A program made the translations under genes and the position numbers. 64,000 bases of DNA from Sediminibacter sp. Hel_I_10 (GTDB lineage: Bacteria; Bacteroidota; Bacteroidia; Flavobacteriales; Flavobacteriaceae): assembly GCF_000688335.1 (NCBI RefSeq), contig NZ_JHZX01000001.1, forward strand, positions 1,178,001 through 1,242,000, written 5' to 3'. Shown here in pieces: positions 34,995 to 45,094 of this stretch (positions are counted from its first letter, which is position 1; the number at the start of each line of letters is the position of its first letter). A model generated the notes under the pieces. That model did not search any database and was not told where the DNA came from. It saw only the letters and a list, made by a program, of their open reading frames with translations.

Positions 34995-36476
34995 TTAGTA
35001 CAAAATCGACTGCATGGCTCTTGGTTCTATTTCCAATTGCGCTTCGCTATTGCCTACTATCAATTTATAAGCTATTTTTTCATCGGTTTTATTCATAACA
35101 ACGGTTACCATTTTTCCATCTTTATTTTTAAAAGAGGTGCTTTCTATAGTACTTCTACTGGTTGTGGTGCTTACTCGTAGCGCGCCTGGTTTAATAAATT
35201 TTGAGAAATGGCCGATGTAATAATATGTTGGTGTATAAATTAACTCCCCTGTTTTTGTATTGGCATGAATTGGTGCAAAGCAAAAGTTTTCAACATGGTT
35301 TGGCCCGCCCCTTTCGTCTAGTAAAATATTCCAATCTGTCCAGCCCACAACACCACTATTAAAATCATTGATCATTGAGTTTCCGTAGCGCTCGGCATTA
35401 GGCCAAAACTGTAATTTTTCAGCATCAAAACCCTCTTGACACCCCTCTGTAAATAATAGGTTTTTAGATGGAAATGATTCATTGACGCTCTTGAGATTGT
35501 CATATTTTGGCAAACCGCCCGTCCAAGTCTCATACCAATGAAACCCGATACCCCAAGCATATTTTGATGCTTCTGGATCTTCAAAGATGGTGTTTGCCCT
35601 ATCTGAAATTAAATCTCTATTATGATCCCAAACCACAATTTTTTTATCGCCCAAACCCTCTTTTTCCAAGGTTGGCCCTAAATAATTTTTTAAAAAGTCT
35701 CGCTCTTCTTCAGCCGTATAGATACAAGATTCCCATCTTTGAACAGCCATGGGTTCATTTTGTATCGTCAACCCCCAAACCGGAATTCCTTCCGCCTCGT
35801 AAGCTTCAATAAATTTGACATAATAATTGGCCCAAGCCTGTCTAAACTCAGGGAGCAATTTACCACCTTGAAGCATATTATTGTTGGTTTTCATAAAGGC
35901 CGGAGGACTCCACGGACTAGCATAAAACACAAGATCATTATCAATTAGCGCGATGGCTCTTTTGATAAAGGGCAGTCTTTTTTCTCTGTCTTTTTCTATA
36001 GAAAATGTTTTTAATTCTGCATCACCTTCTTCAATATAGGTATGACTTCCTAAACCAAAGTCGCTACTATGAATACTAGTTCTGATGATGTTATAACCAA
36101 TACCATCTTTACCGTATAAAGAATTTAAAAGTCGGTCTTGTTGTACATCATCTAAGGTTGAGAACACTTCTGCAGACGCATCGGTTATGGCGCCTCCAAT
36201 ACCTAAATACGTTTGAAACGTTTTTTCTGGATTAACAAATACAGCAATTTTAGTCTCTAGAGGTTGATCTCTATCGCTAAAAGATGCACTTTTGGTTTTA
36301 GACAACCTCAACTCGGTATCCTTTGCTGTAGTGTAGACCTCGAAGCCTTGACCATTATAACTTTTTGTCTCTGTTGAAACCTCAGGTTCTGTATCTTTTT
36401 CTGTTTTGACTTTAGCATCTGAACAGGATATAACCAGTGCGAGTAAGCCTATGAAATTAAAGTGTTTTAGAAGCAT
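34995..36476 (-). CDS. GH30 glycoside hydrolase lipoprotein (beta-glucanase/glucosidase)
   Basis: A 493-residue lipoprotein (LALVISC lipobox, Cys18). The GH30 (beta/alpha)8 barrel has acid/base Glu241 in LTIQNEPM and nucleophile Glu344 in LLFTEGCQEG. The N-terminal FQTYLGIGGAITDASAEVFSTL and FYASPWSPPAFMKTN segments are also typical. A C-terminal beta-sandwich packs onto the barrel. In laminarin loci GH30 enzymes remove beta-1,6-linked glucose branches, the likely job here given the GH16 and PKD partners; other GH30 activities cannot be excluded. It is the last gene before the terminator. Confidence 0.9.
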   Translation of the reverse strand: MLLKHFNFIGLLALVISCSDAKVKTEKDTEPEVSTETKSYNGQGFEVYTTAKDTELRLSKTKSASFSDRDQPLETKIAVFVNPEKTFQTYLGIGGAITDASAEVFSTLDDVQQDRLLNSLYGKDGIGYNIIRTSIHSSDFGLGSHTYIEEGDAELKTFSIEKDREKRLPFIKRAIALIDNDLVFYASPWSPPAFMKTNNNMLQGGKLLPEFRQAWANYYVKFIEAYEAEGIPVWGLTIQNEPMAVQRWESCIYTAEEERDFLKNYLGPTLEKEGLGDKKIVVWDHNRDLISDRANTIFEDPEASKYAWGIGFHWYETWTGGLPKYDNLKSVNESFPSKNLLFTEGCQEGFDAEKLQFWPNAERYGNSMINDFNSGVVGWTDWNILLDERGGPNHVENFCFAPIHANTKTGELIYTPTYYYIGHFSKFIKPGALRVSTTTSRSTIESTSFKNKDGKMVTVVMNKTDEKIAYKLIVGNSEAQLEIEPRAMQSILY

Positions 36477-36564
36477 TATCTGTTTTAGATTTAGAATTAA
36501 TAGTTTCTTTAAAATGCTTGAGGAGCATTTGTAAGTGGACCTGCTATTTTTAAAATAACGTCCT

Positions 36565-37434
36565 TTAGTTTCGAGATTCGTGTTTTACCCAATCTACCTC
36601 CATCACCCATTCTCCAACCATAGGCGCATCGGTAATTTTAGCGTAGTTTAATATGGCAAACATAGGCTCAGGATATTTATCTCCCTGACCTACGTTTCGA
36701 TATATTTCAATGTTATCAATACGGTATACTAAATCGCTTTTTTCCCATTCTACAGAGTAATCGTGATACTCATTTAAGTCGGCGTCAAAACCTTTGCGTA
36801 AGCTCCACCAATCTCCTTTATCACATTCTTCTAGGCTTTTGATAGCACCTGTTGTAAAATGGTCTTTTTGATGGTCGCCATGGTGCTCAAAAATATCAAT
36901 CTCACCTGAACCCGTCATAGGCCAGCAAATATCTTCGTCTGATTCTTGTACCGGTGCTTCGTTATTTTGTGCACCAAGCAACCACCAAGCCGGGAACATA
37001 CTAGATTCGCCATTGCTTGATAACTTTAATCTCGCTGTCCATTTTCCCTTGGTAAATTCTTTTCGGTTTTTTGAGGCTATTCTACCCGCTACATACTCTG
37101 TATCGGGATGCTGCTTGCCATTTTTGTCTAAGTTATCGCAGCCGAGTTGTTTGCCGATATTGATAACCTTTAATTTCAATGTCCCCTCACTAACTTGACG
37201 GGTGCCATACTCATTATCTGGAACATAGCACTGCTTTTCATTATTGACCCAGATACGCTGATCTTGCCAATTATCGGTATTGAAGGTGTTAAAATCATCT
37301 TTAAAATCGATTGTCCAAATCTCAGCTCTACTTTCTATATTCCCCTCTGTTTTAGGGTCTGTTTTGCATGAGATCAAAGACAGTATCATGCATAAAACTC
37401 CTATAAAATTAAAGAAACACGCTTTATTCATCAT
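36565..37434 (-). CDS. GH16 beta-glucanase (laminarinase-like) lipoprotein
   Basis: A 289-residue lipoprotein with a signal peptide ending SLISC (Cys23) and a single GH16 jelly-roll domain. The catalytic motif GSGEIDIFEHHG holds the nucleophile Glu178, the helper Asp180 and the acid/base Glu183 in EIDIFE. AGRIASKNRKEFTKGKWTARLKL and MFPAWWLLG are also typical. The expected action is endo-hydrolysis of beta-1,3-glucan at the cell surface or in the periplasm. It lies 39 bases after the Fn3-like lipoprotein gene and before GH30. Confidence 0.9.
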   Translation of the reverse strand: MMNKACFFNFIGVLCMILSLISCKTDPKTEGNIESRAEIWTIDFKDDFNTFNTDNWQDQRIWVNNEKQCYVPDNEYGTRQVSEGTLKLKVINIGKQLGCDNLDKNGKQHPDTEYVAGRIASKNRKEFTKGKWTARLKLSSNGESSMFPAWWLLGAQNNEAPVQESDEDICWPMTGSGEIDIFEHHGDHQKDHFTTGAIKSLEECDKGDWWSLRKGFDADLNEYHDYSVEWEKSDLVYRIDNIEIYRNVGQGDKYPEPMFAILNYAKITDAPMVGEWVMEVDWVKHESRN

Positions 37435-37473
37435 TCAAATTATAGTTGCTTTTTATGTTGCGTTGGCTACGTT

Positions 37474-38172
37474 TTAATTTACTGAAAATTGGAAAATCTG
37501 AGAATTTGAAATGTTTCCTGATCCATCTGTAGTGAGCACCTTCCAATAATACACCTGCCCAGAAGACACTTCTATTTCGAACTGAGTATTACTCGTAACT
37601 CCAATTTCCGTAGAAGGGGGTGTTGTGGTATCTAAAAGTATTTGGTAAGATGCGATATCATTATCTATGTCTGAGGCTTCCCACTGCAATGGCACCACTC
37701 CTTGGTCAATACTGGCGCCAGATTGAGGGTAAACAACCTCGGCAGGAAATGGTGGATGGGTCTCTTGTGGAAGACCAGCGTTATAAAACCTCCAAACGTC
37801 ACTTTCAGATGTATCATTTGTGCCGTTGAACAAAGACTTCACCGACCATGAATATGGTGTTCCTCTAAAAATACGAATTAAAAATTCATTTGAATTGGTG
37901 CTGATATTTCTTGACACCCCATCATTTAAATTCGTGATCTGTAAGACGTAGGAAAACGCCGTGGGCACTTCTTCCCATTGAAACAGAACGTCTGTTTCGG
38001 TATCTGAAATCACAACTCCTTCATTGCATTCTGTATTATTTTCGGGATATATAAGTGATGCCGCCATTGGCACAACCTCAGCAACAGCAGTGTTTTCGTC
38101 ATCTTCACTGCAAGATGTTGCCATTAGTAACGCTAATGTACCCAGTGCCAATATTTTTAAGAATCTATTCAT
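37474..38172 (-). CDS. surface lipoprotein with two Fn3-like domains
   Basis: A 232-residue lipoprotein (TSC lipobox, Cys21) with an acidic EDDENT stretch after the cysteine. This matches the surface-export signal of Bacteroidota lipoproteins. Two fibronectin III-like domains follow: one from about residue 38 (YPENNTECNEGVVISDTE, later FQWEEVPTAFSYVLQI) and one from about residue 145 (YPQSGASIDQG, QWEASDIDNDIASYQIL). Its ATG overlaps the GH5 stop by four bases. Its position suggests a glycan-binding or accessory protein of SusE/F type; no enzyme motif is seen. Confidence 0.7.
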   Translation of the reverse strand: MNRFLKILALGTLALLMATSCSEDDENTAVAEVVPMAASLIYPENNTECNEGVVISDTETDVLFQWEEVPTAFSYVLQITNLNDGVSRNISTNSNEFLIRIFRGTPYSWSVKSLFNGTNDTSESDVWRFYNAGLPQETHPPFPAEVVYPQSGASIDQGVVPLQWEASDIDNDIASYQILLDTTTPPSTEIGVTSNTQFEIEVSSGQVYYWKVLTTDGSGNISNSQIFQFSVN

Positions 38173-41100
38173 TGCTGTATGATTTTGAAATTATAAATTT
38201 TTTCTGCTGTAATTATTTTCAGAATTAAAAATCCGCTTTCTATTTGGGATAAGTCAATCTCCAATTCATTGTTCTCTAGCTGATATGTTTTTGACATGAT
38301 CAATTTACCTGAGACATCATAAATTTCGACAGGAACCTTATTCAATTCTGAAAACCCCATATTTATAAATACTTTATTATTGATGGCTGGGTTTGGATAT
38401 ACCAGTGGTACTGCGCTTGAAAGTATCGTTTCATTGTAGATGCCTTGGCAGTCTTTATTGGTTTTTACACTTAATTCATTTTTACCCTTAGTCAAATCTA
38501 ATTCTATTTCACTCTCTTGAGTTATAGTCGTATCTCCATTAAAGGTCACGTAGTAGATGTCACCCCCTTCTAGTTTTACGGTTATATGAGAAGCATTAGC
38601 ATTTCGCTCTAAGTTTACCTGTAACTCATCTGGCTCTGAAACTACTATAGAAAAACATTGCTCGTAATTTGGCTGGCTGGCAATGGTCACACAAAGGAGG
38701 TAGGTTCCTGCGCTTAAATTTTCAAAATTAATTTCTGAAGAAAAGGTTTCCGAAGTTTCGAAGTTTTCACCTGTAAGATGAACCGTATAGTCATAGTTGG
38801 CAACCGCAGCTAATGAAATACTTCCATTGTTTGAAGACCGACAAGTTTCACTAAACACAGATAAGACATAATTATCTGGCGGTAGATTAAAAATCTCACA
38901 GCCAGCTAAATCAACTACGGTATTTTCAGGCGTATTTGGACATGCATCGTTACCATCTAAAACCCCATCACCATCACTATCTGGCGCCCCAAATTCAAAC
39001 CAATTGAAATTAAATCCACCAGCTAAAATTTTCATTCTTAACTTATAAATACCTTGTTCTAGGTTGAGAACACTAGATACCGTTTGCCAAGTTTGCCATC
39101 CATTTGTAATTGGAGTAGTCGTGGTCACCAATTCATTTTCATCACCATTTTCATCTACAGTATATAATCCTATATTCCCCTCATTAAAACCAGCAACTCT
39201 AAATTTAATACCATAAAGAGCAGTCTCGGGAACATAAATTGAATAGTCTGCATAATCTCCTGGATCGGTGAAACCAAAGTTCTGCCCACCTCCTTCATCT
39301 TCTGTATCCTCTAAATTCATACCTACCATCTCATCATAATCCTCTACTTCAATTAATGTTGGAATAATGAATCGATTTGGGCTGATATTATTTATTACCA
39401 AATCTGTAAATGTCTCTAAGGTCTTACCTGATTCTGATTGAACGCTACTACCTGAATAACTTGCCAGTATTTCATCTCCCGTTATTAAATAGCCCTCAAC
39501 GTTAAGAATAATCAAGCGGTCTCTATTTGGATCTGCTGTGACCGAAACCACATTTCTATCCTCACCATTTACACTAACTGTAAATTCGTCTAGTGAAAGA
39601 TCTAAGGAGTTTGCTAACAAGGATTCACTAATTGTAATTTCAACAGACTGTTCATTATCACCAGTTTTGCCATTTAAGGCATTTAAAGCAAGAGCATCTG
39701 ATGTTCCCGTGGCCTCAAATTCTATGCTACTAAGATTTACAGCAATGTCATTATTAATATGTAGTTTTAAACTGTGTTCGCCCTCGGACAGAATAATATC
39801 ATCAATTTCAAAGGTTGTAAATTGTGTCCAGCCACCGGTTGCGTCCACCATTTGGGTAGTAGTCACCTCTTGGTCATCAATTGTCAGAAAAAATTCACCT
39901 CCAGTTTGTTCTGTTGCCAACCTGACCATTGCTTTATACACAGCTGTTTCATCTATGTCAACGGTGTACTTCATCCACTCCCCTTGGTTTACGAACCCTA
40001 TATGAAACCCATTACTATTAATGTCGTCTGTATTTCTCTCAATATCGACACCATCGTTTCGATAGGACCAGCCACTATTCCAAGCTGTAAAATTTCCAGT
40101 AGATAAATTATAATCTGCTACCACCGTATCGTAGTATGCAAAATTGTTTTTTCCTAAATCAAAATCAGAAAGGTAAATTACACCAGGAATCTGCGCAGCA
40201 CTTCCATGATAAGGTATCGTTTCATCGGTTTGTACTTGTCTTATACACGCATCAGGCACATCTTTTCTATATCTACTGTTTTCGACTAGTAAGTTTTGAG
40301 CAAGTTGCATCATTCCATCAAAGGCTTCTTGAGCAGTCGGTTGGGGACCATTTCCTTGCCAATAATCTAATATCTCCTGATAGCCTGGATTAATATCCAC
40401 CGCATAAGGACTATCGATGTCTCCTATTTTACGAACCGTCCACCACGCCCATCCAATGTTGTTATTTTCAAAAAGTGAAATGGCATCTGTAAACCAAGTA
40501 TTTGAATTCTCACCAGACTCTCCCATCCATAGTGGCACGTTGTGAGTTTCCCTCAAAGGCAATATCCAATCCACATCATTTTCATTATTAAAACTCCAAT
40601 ACTTATGAAAACTATAGACTAAATTATCATCCCAAGGCGGAGTTAATCCTCTATGGTCATTGGCATATGAATTCCCTTCAATATAAAGAATGTGGTTATC
40701 CCCTACGCCTCTTATACCTGTTGTTATATCTTCATAAACTTCTCTTAACAATGCATTTTGATCCCCTAAATCCCAATGCGTTTCATTGATTAAATCATAA
40801 CCTCCAATCCATTCATTATCTTTATACCTATCGGCTATTCTGGTCCATAAAGCGACGAGTTTATCTCGGTTTTCCTGACTTTCCCATAAGGATGGTTTAT
40901 CAGGATCGTAATCATTGATTTCTGACCCAGTACCTTGACCTCCTGGTGTGGCATGCATATCTAAAATAACGTATATATTATGCGGTGCAGACCATTCTAA
41001 CACGTCATCAATCAATTCAAAACCCGTTTCAATCCAAGTATTTTCTCCTGGAACAGGTTCTTCTTCAATAGGAAGTGTAAACAAATTATAATGCATTGGT

Positions 41101-41429
41101 ATACGTATGCTGTTATAGCCCCAAGCAGCTAATGAATCTACATCACGTTGTGTAAAGTGATTGGCGCGCCATTCTGCAAAAAAAGTCTCTGTATTGGTTT
41201 CCCCCATTAACTCGACTAATTTTTCCTTGATCTCATGCTGAGCACCTGCAAAACCAGAAGTTTGCATCATATAGCCTTCCATTATTTGCCAACCACCCGG
41301 CCCTACTCCTCTTAACAGAACAGGTTCTCCACTTGAATTAACAATTTCAGTTCCCTGAGCAACAAGACCTTGCCCCCAATTTATAGTTGTGACTAGTAGT
41401 AAACTAAATAGTAGTATTGTTTTTTTCAT
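38169..41429 (-). CDS. secreted multidomain GH5 enzyme with two CBM6-like modules and T9SS sorting domain
   Basis: A 1086-residue secreted enzyme. A signal peptide is followed by a GH5 barrel (about 20-370) with acid/base Glu216 in YDLINETHW and nucleophile Glu304 in LWMGESGEN. A CBM6-like domain (about 400-570), a Big-like linker domain (about 575-675) and a second CBM6-like domain (about 685-815) come next. Then follow a thrombospondin type 3 calcium loop (DSDGDGVLDGNDACPNTPE), a beta-sandwich and a T9SS type A signal (VPLVYPNPAINNKVFINM). The subfamily may be GH5_46, seen in laminarin loci, but that is uncertain. It is the only enzyme in the operon sent outside through T9SS. Confidence 0.88.
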   Translation of the reverse strand: MKKTILLFSLLLVTTINWGQGLVAQGTEIVNSSGEPVLLRGVGPGGWQIMEGYMMQTSGFAGAQHEIKEKLVELMGETNTETFFAEWRANHFTQRDVDSLAAWGYNSIRIPMHYNLFTLPIEEEPVPGENTWIETGFELIDDVLEWSAPHNIYVILDMHATPGGQGTGSEINDYDPDKPSLWESQENRDKLVALWTRIADRYKDNEWIGGYDLINETHWDLGDQNALLREVYEDITTGIRGVGDNHILYIEGNSYANDHRGLTPPWDDNLVYSFHKYWSFNNENDVDWILPLRETHNVPLWMGESGENSNTWFTDAISLFENNNIGWAWWTVRKIGDIDSPYAVDINPGYQEILDYWQGNGPQPTAQEAFDGMMQLAQNLLVENSRYRKDVPDACIRQVQTDETIPYHGSAAQIPGVIYLSDFDLGKNNFAYYDTVVADYNLSTGNFTAWNSGWSYRNDGVDIERNTDDINSNGFHIGFVNQGEWMKYTVDIDETAVYKAMVRLATEQTGGEFFLTIDDQEVTTTQMVDATGGWTQFTTFEIDDIILSEGEHSLKLHINNDIAVNLSSIEFEATGTSDALALNALNGKTGDNEQSVEITISESLLANSLDLSLDEFTVSVNGEDRNVVSVTADPNRDRLIILNVEGYLITGDEILASYSGSSVQSESGKTLETFTDLVINNISPNRFIIPTLIEVEDYDEMVGMNLEDTEDEGGGQNFGFTDPGDYADYSIYVPETALYGIKFRVAGFNEGNIGLYTVDENGDENELVTTTTPITNGWQTWQTVSSVLNLEQGIYKLRMKILAGGFNFNWFEFGAPDSDGDGVLDGNDACPNTPENTVVDLAGCEIFNLPPDNYVLSVFSETCRSSNNGSISLAAVANYDYTVHLTGENFETSETFSSEINFENLSAGTYLLCVTIASQPNYEQCFSIVVSEPDELQVNLERNANASHITVKLEGGDIYYVTFNGDTTITQESEIELDLTKGKNELSVKTNKDCQGIYNETILSSAVPLVYPNPAINNKVFINMGFSELNKVPVEIYDVSGKLIMSKTYQLENNELEIDLSQIESGFLILKIITAEKIYNFKIIQQ

Positions 41430-41579
41430 ATTTATTATATTTCTGTGTAAAATGCCTGCTTTTTATTTTAGAAAAATTAGCAGTTACATTCCAAAAGGCT
41501 TTACTGGTCAAAATAAGACCAGTAAAACAACTTAAGGGCTAACACAAATTTTTTATATTACATTCTGAATGTCATTTTC

Positions 41580-43181
41580 TTAGTTTACTTGAACTAACGA
41601 TACATTGTCAATTATTACACCTTCAGGACCATAGGTTTGACCACCACATCTAAACAACAAATAGTAGGTTCCTTCGGTCGTAATTTCAAATCGCCCTGGA
41701 TTTGTCTCAGGATCACAAGCCCCATCTACTGCAGAACCTTCATAGGAAGCTCCACAATCCCACCAATTAATAGCCTTGAGCACTTGAAAATCACCATTAT
41801 ATTCAATACCTTCAGTTGGAGTTCCTTCTACTGGCATATCAGCACCCAAATAGACTTCTCCATAAACCTGATTGATTCCTGCATAATCTACATCCATATC
41901 GAATTGATATGTACCCGGAACGAGATCTACGCTTTGGAAAATTGCCAAATGCGCCCAATCTGCATTATTAATCCATTTTGCTACTCCATCTTCTATGATT
42001 ACAGAACCATTTGTATTATTCGTTTCCCATTGATTGATAACGGTCCAACCACCCTCATCAGTAAAAGTTCCATTCGTAATTAAGTTATTTGAATCTCCAA
42101 ATATTATGTCTCTTAACGACTCATCAGAACCATCACTATTTGTAGCCGTGAGTTTGACTGTGTATACACCTTCACTAGCGTATGTGTAGGTTGGATTTTC
42201 ATCTGTTGAAGTACCAGCATCATCTCCAAAATCCCATACATAGCCATCGGCATTACTGGATGTATTTGTAAACTCTACTGTAAGATCGTCTGTAACACTA
42301 TAAGTAAAATTAGCATCTGGCAGAAACAAGGGTGGTGTATAAACAATTCCAGGTAACAATGGCGAAAAAGAAGCATTGTCCAAGGTTAAGCCTGACGAAC
42401 CATAATTAGCACCACCGCCTCTAATAACCAAATACACCGTTCCAGCGGTAGTGAATTGAACTAATCCTCCACCTTCACCTACACAGCTAATTTCTGAAAG
42501 AAATCCTTCAAAAGGTTCATTACCGCATCCGCCCCAAGTACTTAGCCCCAAACGGATTCCTCCATCGTTATAATCTTGACCTGGTATTGGAGTTTCTGAA
42601 CCAATATATACTTCATACCACGAATCTGTAAGTCCACTTCCTGAGACTTCCATATTAATTTGATAAGGTACATTTGCTTCTACATGCACCGCTTGATAGA
42701 TCCCTACTTGTCCACCGCCTCCACCTGTCCAAACGGCTTGATCACCAGTAAAGTTTACATTAACCCCATCAGTTATAGGCAAGACAGTCCACTCATCACT
42801 ACCATTAAATTCTCCGTTTAATAAAAAATTTGGCCCTTGAAAGTTTTGATTAATCACAACAGTTTGAATAGACTCGGCAGTACCCCCATCAGTAAACACC
42901 TTGAATCTCACATCGTAATCACCACTTCTGAGAAATACTTTATTTGCTTCATAACCTTCTGAAGAGGAATTATCTCCAAAATCCCAGTGCGTATACCAAT
43001 TTTTATTGCTTGGAGTCGCACTAAAGACAACCCTATTTGGATTTTCAGGATCAAATGAAAAGGTAAACTCAGCATCTTCAGCTGTTGGCTCTGTTGCAAC
43101 TAAATCGTCATCAGCGCAACCCGTAGAAATAATAATGACACCTATCATCATTATCCTTGCTATAAATTTTAATGTTCTCAT
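41580..43181 (-). CDS. PKD-domain surface glycan-binding lipoprotein
   Basis: About 533 residues from the ATG at 43181 (MRTLKFIARIMM); a start six codons earlier is possible. The lipobox is STGC followed by ADDD. Order: PKD domain (THWDFGDNSS), a beta-sandwich module (about 120-275), a second PKD (YVWDFGDDAGTSTDENPTYTY), and a C-terminal module of about 165 residues. The C-terminal module closely matches the N-terminal domain of the protein at 48275-49885. It lies directly after SusD, the usual place of a surface glycan-binding protein, and PKD-bearing examples are known to bind laminarin. Confidence 0.82.
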   Translation of the reverse strand: MRTLKFIARIMMIGVIIISTGCADDDLVATEPTAEDAEFTFSFDPENPNRVVFSATPSNKNWYTHWDFGDNSSSEGYEANKVFLRSGDYDVRFKVFTDGGTAESIQTVVINQNFQGPNFLLNGEFNGSDEWTVLPITDGVNVNFTGDQAVWTGGGGGQVGIYQAVHVEANVPYQINMEVSGSGLTDSWYEVYIGSETPIPGQDYNDGGIRLGLSTWGGCGNEPFEGFLSEISCVGEGGGLVQFTTAGTVYLVIRGGGANYGSSGLTLDNASFSPLLPGIVYTPPLFLPDANFTYSVTDDLTVEFTNTSSNADGYVWDFGDDAGTSTDENPTYTYASEGVYTVKLTATNSDGSDESLRDIIFGDSNNLITNGTFTDEGGWTVINQWETNNTNGSVIIEDGVAKWINNADWAHLAIFQSVDLVPGTYQFDMDVDYAGINQVYGEVYLGADMPVEGTPTEGIEYNGDFQVLKAINWWDCGASYEGSAVDGACDPETNPGRFEITTEGTYYLLFRCGGQTYGPEGVIIDNVSLVQVN

Positions 43182-43313
43182 AATTTTCTTTTTAATCAAT
43201 ATTATTTATTTTGATCACTCTAAGTAAAAAACTTGTATGGTTTCAACTCGTTTCTTAAAGCCAGTAGGATTTTTTAACATATAAAAAGCCGCTGAATTTA
43301 TTTTTGAGGATTT

Positions 43314-45083
43314 TTAGTAACCTGGATTTTCCAAAAGGTCATTATTATTATTACGTCTGTCTTGACCTATCGGCATATAGTATTGTCTTGGGAAAAAATT
43401 CATTTGTTCTGCTTCTGCATCAAACGTTTCATAAGTAAATGTCTCATCTCCAAAACCATCGATATGTCTTAATGTCCTAACGCCCTCTACTTGAATGCTA
43501 AATACGTCTTCTGCAATACGCCATCTTCTTGCGTCCCAATAGCGTTGATCTTCAAAAGCAAGTTCTAATTTTCGTTCGTTACGAATTCTATCTCTTAGCG
43601 CCTCTCCAGAATAGGACTGTAAACGTAAATTTGTTTCTAATCCTGCCCTGGTTCTAATAGGTTCAATATAATCTCTAGCAAGATCTGAATTGTTCAATTC
43701 AAAAGCTGCCTCTGCTGCATTTAGATAAATTTCGCCCAACCTAAAGAGAATACAATCCTGCCCCGAATAAAATTCTGGTATAAACAAAGGGCTTGATCCA
43801 TCTTCTAAGTATTTACGTACGTAAAAACCTGTTTTTGTGGCATCTGGATGCACGCCGATACCATCCTTACCTACACCTGTACCACTTCCTGTATCTATTA
43901 CTCCATCAATTTCAGTGGCATACCATATTTCTACAGGAGATCCTTGAAACATGTCATTATTAGTCAATATCGTTCCTTTTAAACGTGGATCTCGGTTTTC
44001 CCATGGATTTAATTCATCATATTGTGAACCAGATTCATTAGGTAATAATCCTGTATTCAACACCTCGTAGCTATCAATAAATTGCTTAGTTGGAGACATG
44101 CTTGAACCCCAGTCTAAACGATAACTGTAAGGCACAGTTCGTAAATCATAAGAATGTCCTTTTTCAAACGGAATCCAAATTTTCCTAAAAATGATCTCAT
44201 TTACCGATTCGTCTGTAAATAACTTGGCGTAATTTTCGGAAGGGTCTGGATATTGGTTGAATAAACTGTGACCCGATTCTAAGATTACGCTTTGTGAGGC
44301 ATTTAATGATAATTGGTAATAACTATCTGCATCTTGGGATGGTATTCCTACCAAGCCATCCAACTGTACCGAACCATATTTTGCAATGCTACCAGCATAT
44401 AAAGCTACTCTTGACTCTAAGGACTTTGCAGCCCATTTTGTAGCTCTGGCTAACTGAGAATCCCAGCGATTTGGTAACAGTTCAAATGCATTTTGAGCAT
44501 CTAATAATATTTGATCGTAAACTTCCTTCTCTGTATTTCTTGATGGGAAGTATTCTTCTTCAGGGGTAATTTCTGGATCTTGTGGTACGAGAATTATAGG
44601 TACGCCACCATATCGTTTTACCAATTCGTAATAACAATAAGCTCTCAAAAAATACATCTCGCCTAAGCGATTATTTCGTTCTTCATCGGAAAGCACACCG
44701 GTCCCTATTAATTCAAGATTTTCTATGGAATTATTTATTTTCCAAATGTTATCGTAACCCCACCAATCTAAAGGCCAAGTATTATTGGCAGTACCCCAAT
44801 TACCAGGTCTAAACGTATTTGTTGCTGGTGTCCATGAATAGCTACTTCTTGCGATATCGGTCAAGGCATCACGAAATGCGCCGCCCCCAGCACCTCCGCC
44901 AAAATCAGCTAGATAATCAAAAGGCATTCTATCGTAAATTTGGAAAAAATAAGAATCCATTAAATTCTTATCACTCCAGACATCATTCTCCGTTATTCTA
45001 TCTAACGGGGGTTCATTGAGGTAATCGCTGCACGAGAATAGTGTGACTACCATTAAGCTTAAAATAAAAAAATGAGTTTTCAT
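43314..45083 (-). CDS. SusD/RagB-like nutrient-binding lipoprotein
   Basis: A 589-residue outer-membrane lipoprotein that forms the lid of the SusC transporter. The start is LFSCSDYLNEPPLDRITENDVWSD, with the lipobox Cys and the SusD N-terminal motif. TPR-like helices follow (IWKINNSIENLE, EMYFLRAYCYYELVKRYGGVP), and the C-terminal RNERKLELAFEDQRYWDARRW block is the SusD signature. It lies 11 bases after SusC. Aromatic residues for sugar stacking are abundant but cannot be assigned without a structure. Confidence 0.95.
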   Translation of the reverse strand: MKTHFFILSLMVVTLFSCSDYLNEPPLDRITENDVWSDKNLMDSYFFQIYDRMPFDYLADFGGGAGGGAFRDALTDIARSSYSWTPATNTFRPGNWGTANNTWPLDWWGYDNIWKINNSIENLELIGTGVLSDEERNNRLGEMYFLRAYCYYELVKRYGGVPIILVPQDPEITPEEEYFPSRNTEKEVYDQILLDAQNAFELLPNRWDSQLARATKWAAKSLESRVALYAGSIAKYGSVQLDGLVGIPSQDADSYYQLSLNASQSVILESGHSLFNQYPDPSENYAKLFTDESVNEIIFRKIWIPFEKGHSYDLRTVPYSYRLDWGSSMSPTKQFIDSYEVLNTGLLPNESGSQYDELNPWENRDPRLKGTILTNNDMFQGSPVEIWYATEIDGVIDTGSGTGVGKDGIGVHPDATKTGFYVRKYLEDGSSPLFIPEFYSGQDCILFRLGEIYLNAAEAAFELNNSDLARDYIEPIRTRAGLETNLRLQSYSGEALRDRIRNERKLELAFEDQRYWDARRWRIAEDVFSIQVEGVRTLRHIDGFGDETFTYETFDAEAEQMNFFPRQYYMPIGQDRRNNNNDLLENPGY

Positions 45084-45094
45084 AGCATATTTTT

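Noticed and set aside
41637-42083. 148-codon plus-strand frame inside the PKD lipoprotein gene
   Set aside because: It is antisense to a clearly conserved domain and has no start context or family match.
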